Source: Prochilodus magdalenae
Lineage: Eukaryota; Chordata; Actinopteri; Characiformes; Prochilodontidae
NCBI GenBank assembly: GCA_024036415.1
Contig: JAMWET010003135.1
Coordinates: forward strand, 186,001 to 250,000
Direction of reading: 5' to 3'
DNA length: 64,000 nt
In this document: in pieces, positions 63,229-64,000 of the stretch
Layout of the letters: each line of letters opens with the position of its first letter
How positions within the stretch are numbered: the stretch's first letter is position 1
The notes under the pieces: generated by a model
What the model saw: only the letters and a program-made list of their open reading frames with translations
What the model was told of the DNA's origin: nothing
Database searches by the model: none
Made by a program: the position numbers and the translations under genes

Positions 63229-63645
63229 TACCCATCAGCCATAACATTGAAACCACCTCCTTGGATCTACAGGACGCTGCCCACAGGACGCTGCCCACAG
63301 GACGCTGCCCACAGGACACAGCCCACAGGACACAGCCCATAGGATGCTTTATCTGGATAGCTTTGCTTGGTGGACGATTCTTAGTCCAGCAGTGACACCA
63401 CAACCATGCCAGTTTCACTGCAGTGCTGAGAATGATCCACCACCCACATAATACCTGCTCTGTGGTGGTCCTGTGGGGGTCCTGACCATTAAAGAACAGG
63501 GTAATACAGTATACAGAGAAACAGATGGACTACAGTCTGTAACTGTAGAACTACAGAGTGTCCTATATGGTCAGTGGAGCTGATAACATGGACAATAAGT
63601 GATGATATAAGCAGGTGGTTTTAATGTAATGGCTGACGGGTGTAT
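63229..63645. mobile_element. Non-autonomous TIR element, family R3
   Basis: The ends are imperfect inverted repeats of about 30 bases: CCATCAGCCATAACATTGAA at the left and the reverse of TTTTAATGTAATGGCTGACG at the right. It contains a 14-bp minisatellite (63270-63346). There is no transposase. Partial relatives are at 26198, 42075 and 51215. Confidence 0.8.
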
Positions 63646-64000
63646 GTTTAATAAATCTGTTGTTTTGTTCGTTTAGTCTTGAAAATGAAACAAACAATAA
63701 ACACAATATACACAATAAACAAACTTGTTGCTCCTGTAGGTCTGAGCATTTTTGTTTTGCAAATGTATTAAAACAAGCACAAACAAACACACACTAGAGT
63801 AACATCTATGATGCCCAGATGTGCAAGGAATGCCAACAATGGAGCAGACCCAACAGATTAATTAGACAAACCAGGAAATATGCTGCATCTCCTCCTGACG
63901 CCAGTCTAACTGACAGTGATAGACTGCCGTATGTTTCAGAAGAAGAGCAGAGAAGAGAGTGGCAGGTTTGTAGAATCGTGGAAAAACTGCACATACATTT
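63646..64000 (-). other. thbs3 intron to window edge
   Basis: AT-rich; no TSP-N exon was recognised, so the upstream exons should lie beyond 64000. Confidence 0.6.

Noticed and set aside
63203..63418. 71-codon minus-strand open frame
   Set aside because: It is a translation of the TIR element and its minisatellite.
63806..63994. Possible upstream thbs3 exon
   Set aside because: The translation does not resemble the TSP-N domain and lacks convincing splice sites.

Overview
The window is vertebrate nuclear DNA, almost certainly from a teleost fish. Its genes are split into short exons with GT-AG introns, the proteins match bony-vertebrate families, and the non-coding DNA is full of minisatellites, (CA)n/(GA)n/(GATA)n tracts, Tc1-like transposon remnants, short TIR elements and a tRNA-derived SINE of the kind common in fish. 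The repeat style hints at an otophysan (characin/catfish-like) fish, but that is a guess. Nothing prokaryotic, viral or organellar was seen.

Three protein-coding genes were rebuilt exon by exon using splice sites and reading-frame phase. (1) zfpm2 (FOG2), plus strand: the last three coding exons at 15942-16148, 17071-17295 and 18673-21005. The 16 kb before them looks like a long intron, and the N-terminal exons were not found. (2) atad2, minus strand: a complete or nearly complete reading frame of 27 exons between 42285 (start codon) and 22217 (stop), about 1054 residues, with an acidic N-terminus, an active AAA+ domain, a degenerate second AAA domain and a bromodomain. (3) thbs3 (thrombospondin-3), minus strand: 20 exons between 63183 and 47104 encoding about 774 residues, from the end of the N-terminal domain through the coiled coil, EGF-like domains, calcium-binding type 3 repeats and C-terminal lectin-like domain. 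The first exons lie beyond the right edge. All exon phases are consistent along each gene.

Layout: 1-15941 zfpm2 intron with three minisatellite arrays; 15942-21005 zfpm2 3' exons; 21006-22216 a short convergent intergenic gap; 22217-42285 atad2; 42286-47044 repeat-rich intergenic DNA; 47045-63183 thbs3; 63184-64000 thbs3 intron with a TIR element.

The genes are not an operon and have separate jobs. FOG2 is a nuclear co-regulator of GATA factors, ATAD2 is a chromatin-bound AAA+/bromodomain protein, and THBS3 is a secreted pentameric matrix protein. The most interesting features are non-coding: large minisatellites sitting against splice donors, simple repeats that act as polypyrimidine tracts, one satellite unit present in opposite orientations at both ends of the window, and a cluster of GATA motifs in the intron of a GATA-cofactor gene. 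I found no convincing new biological system.
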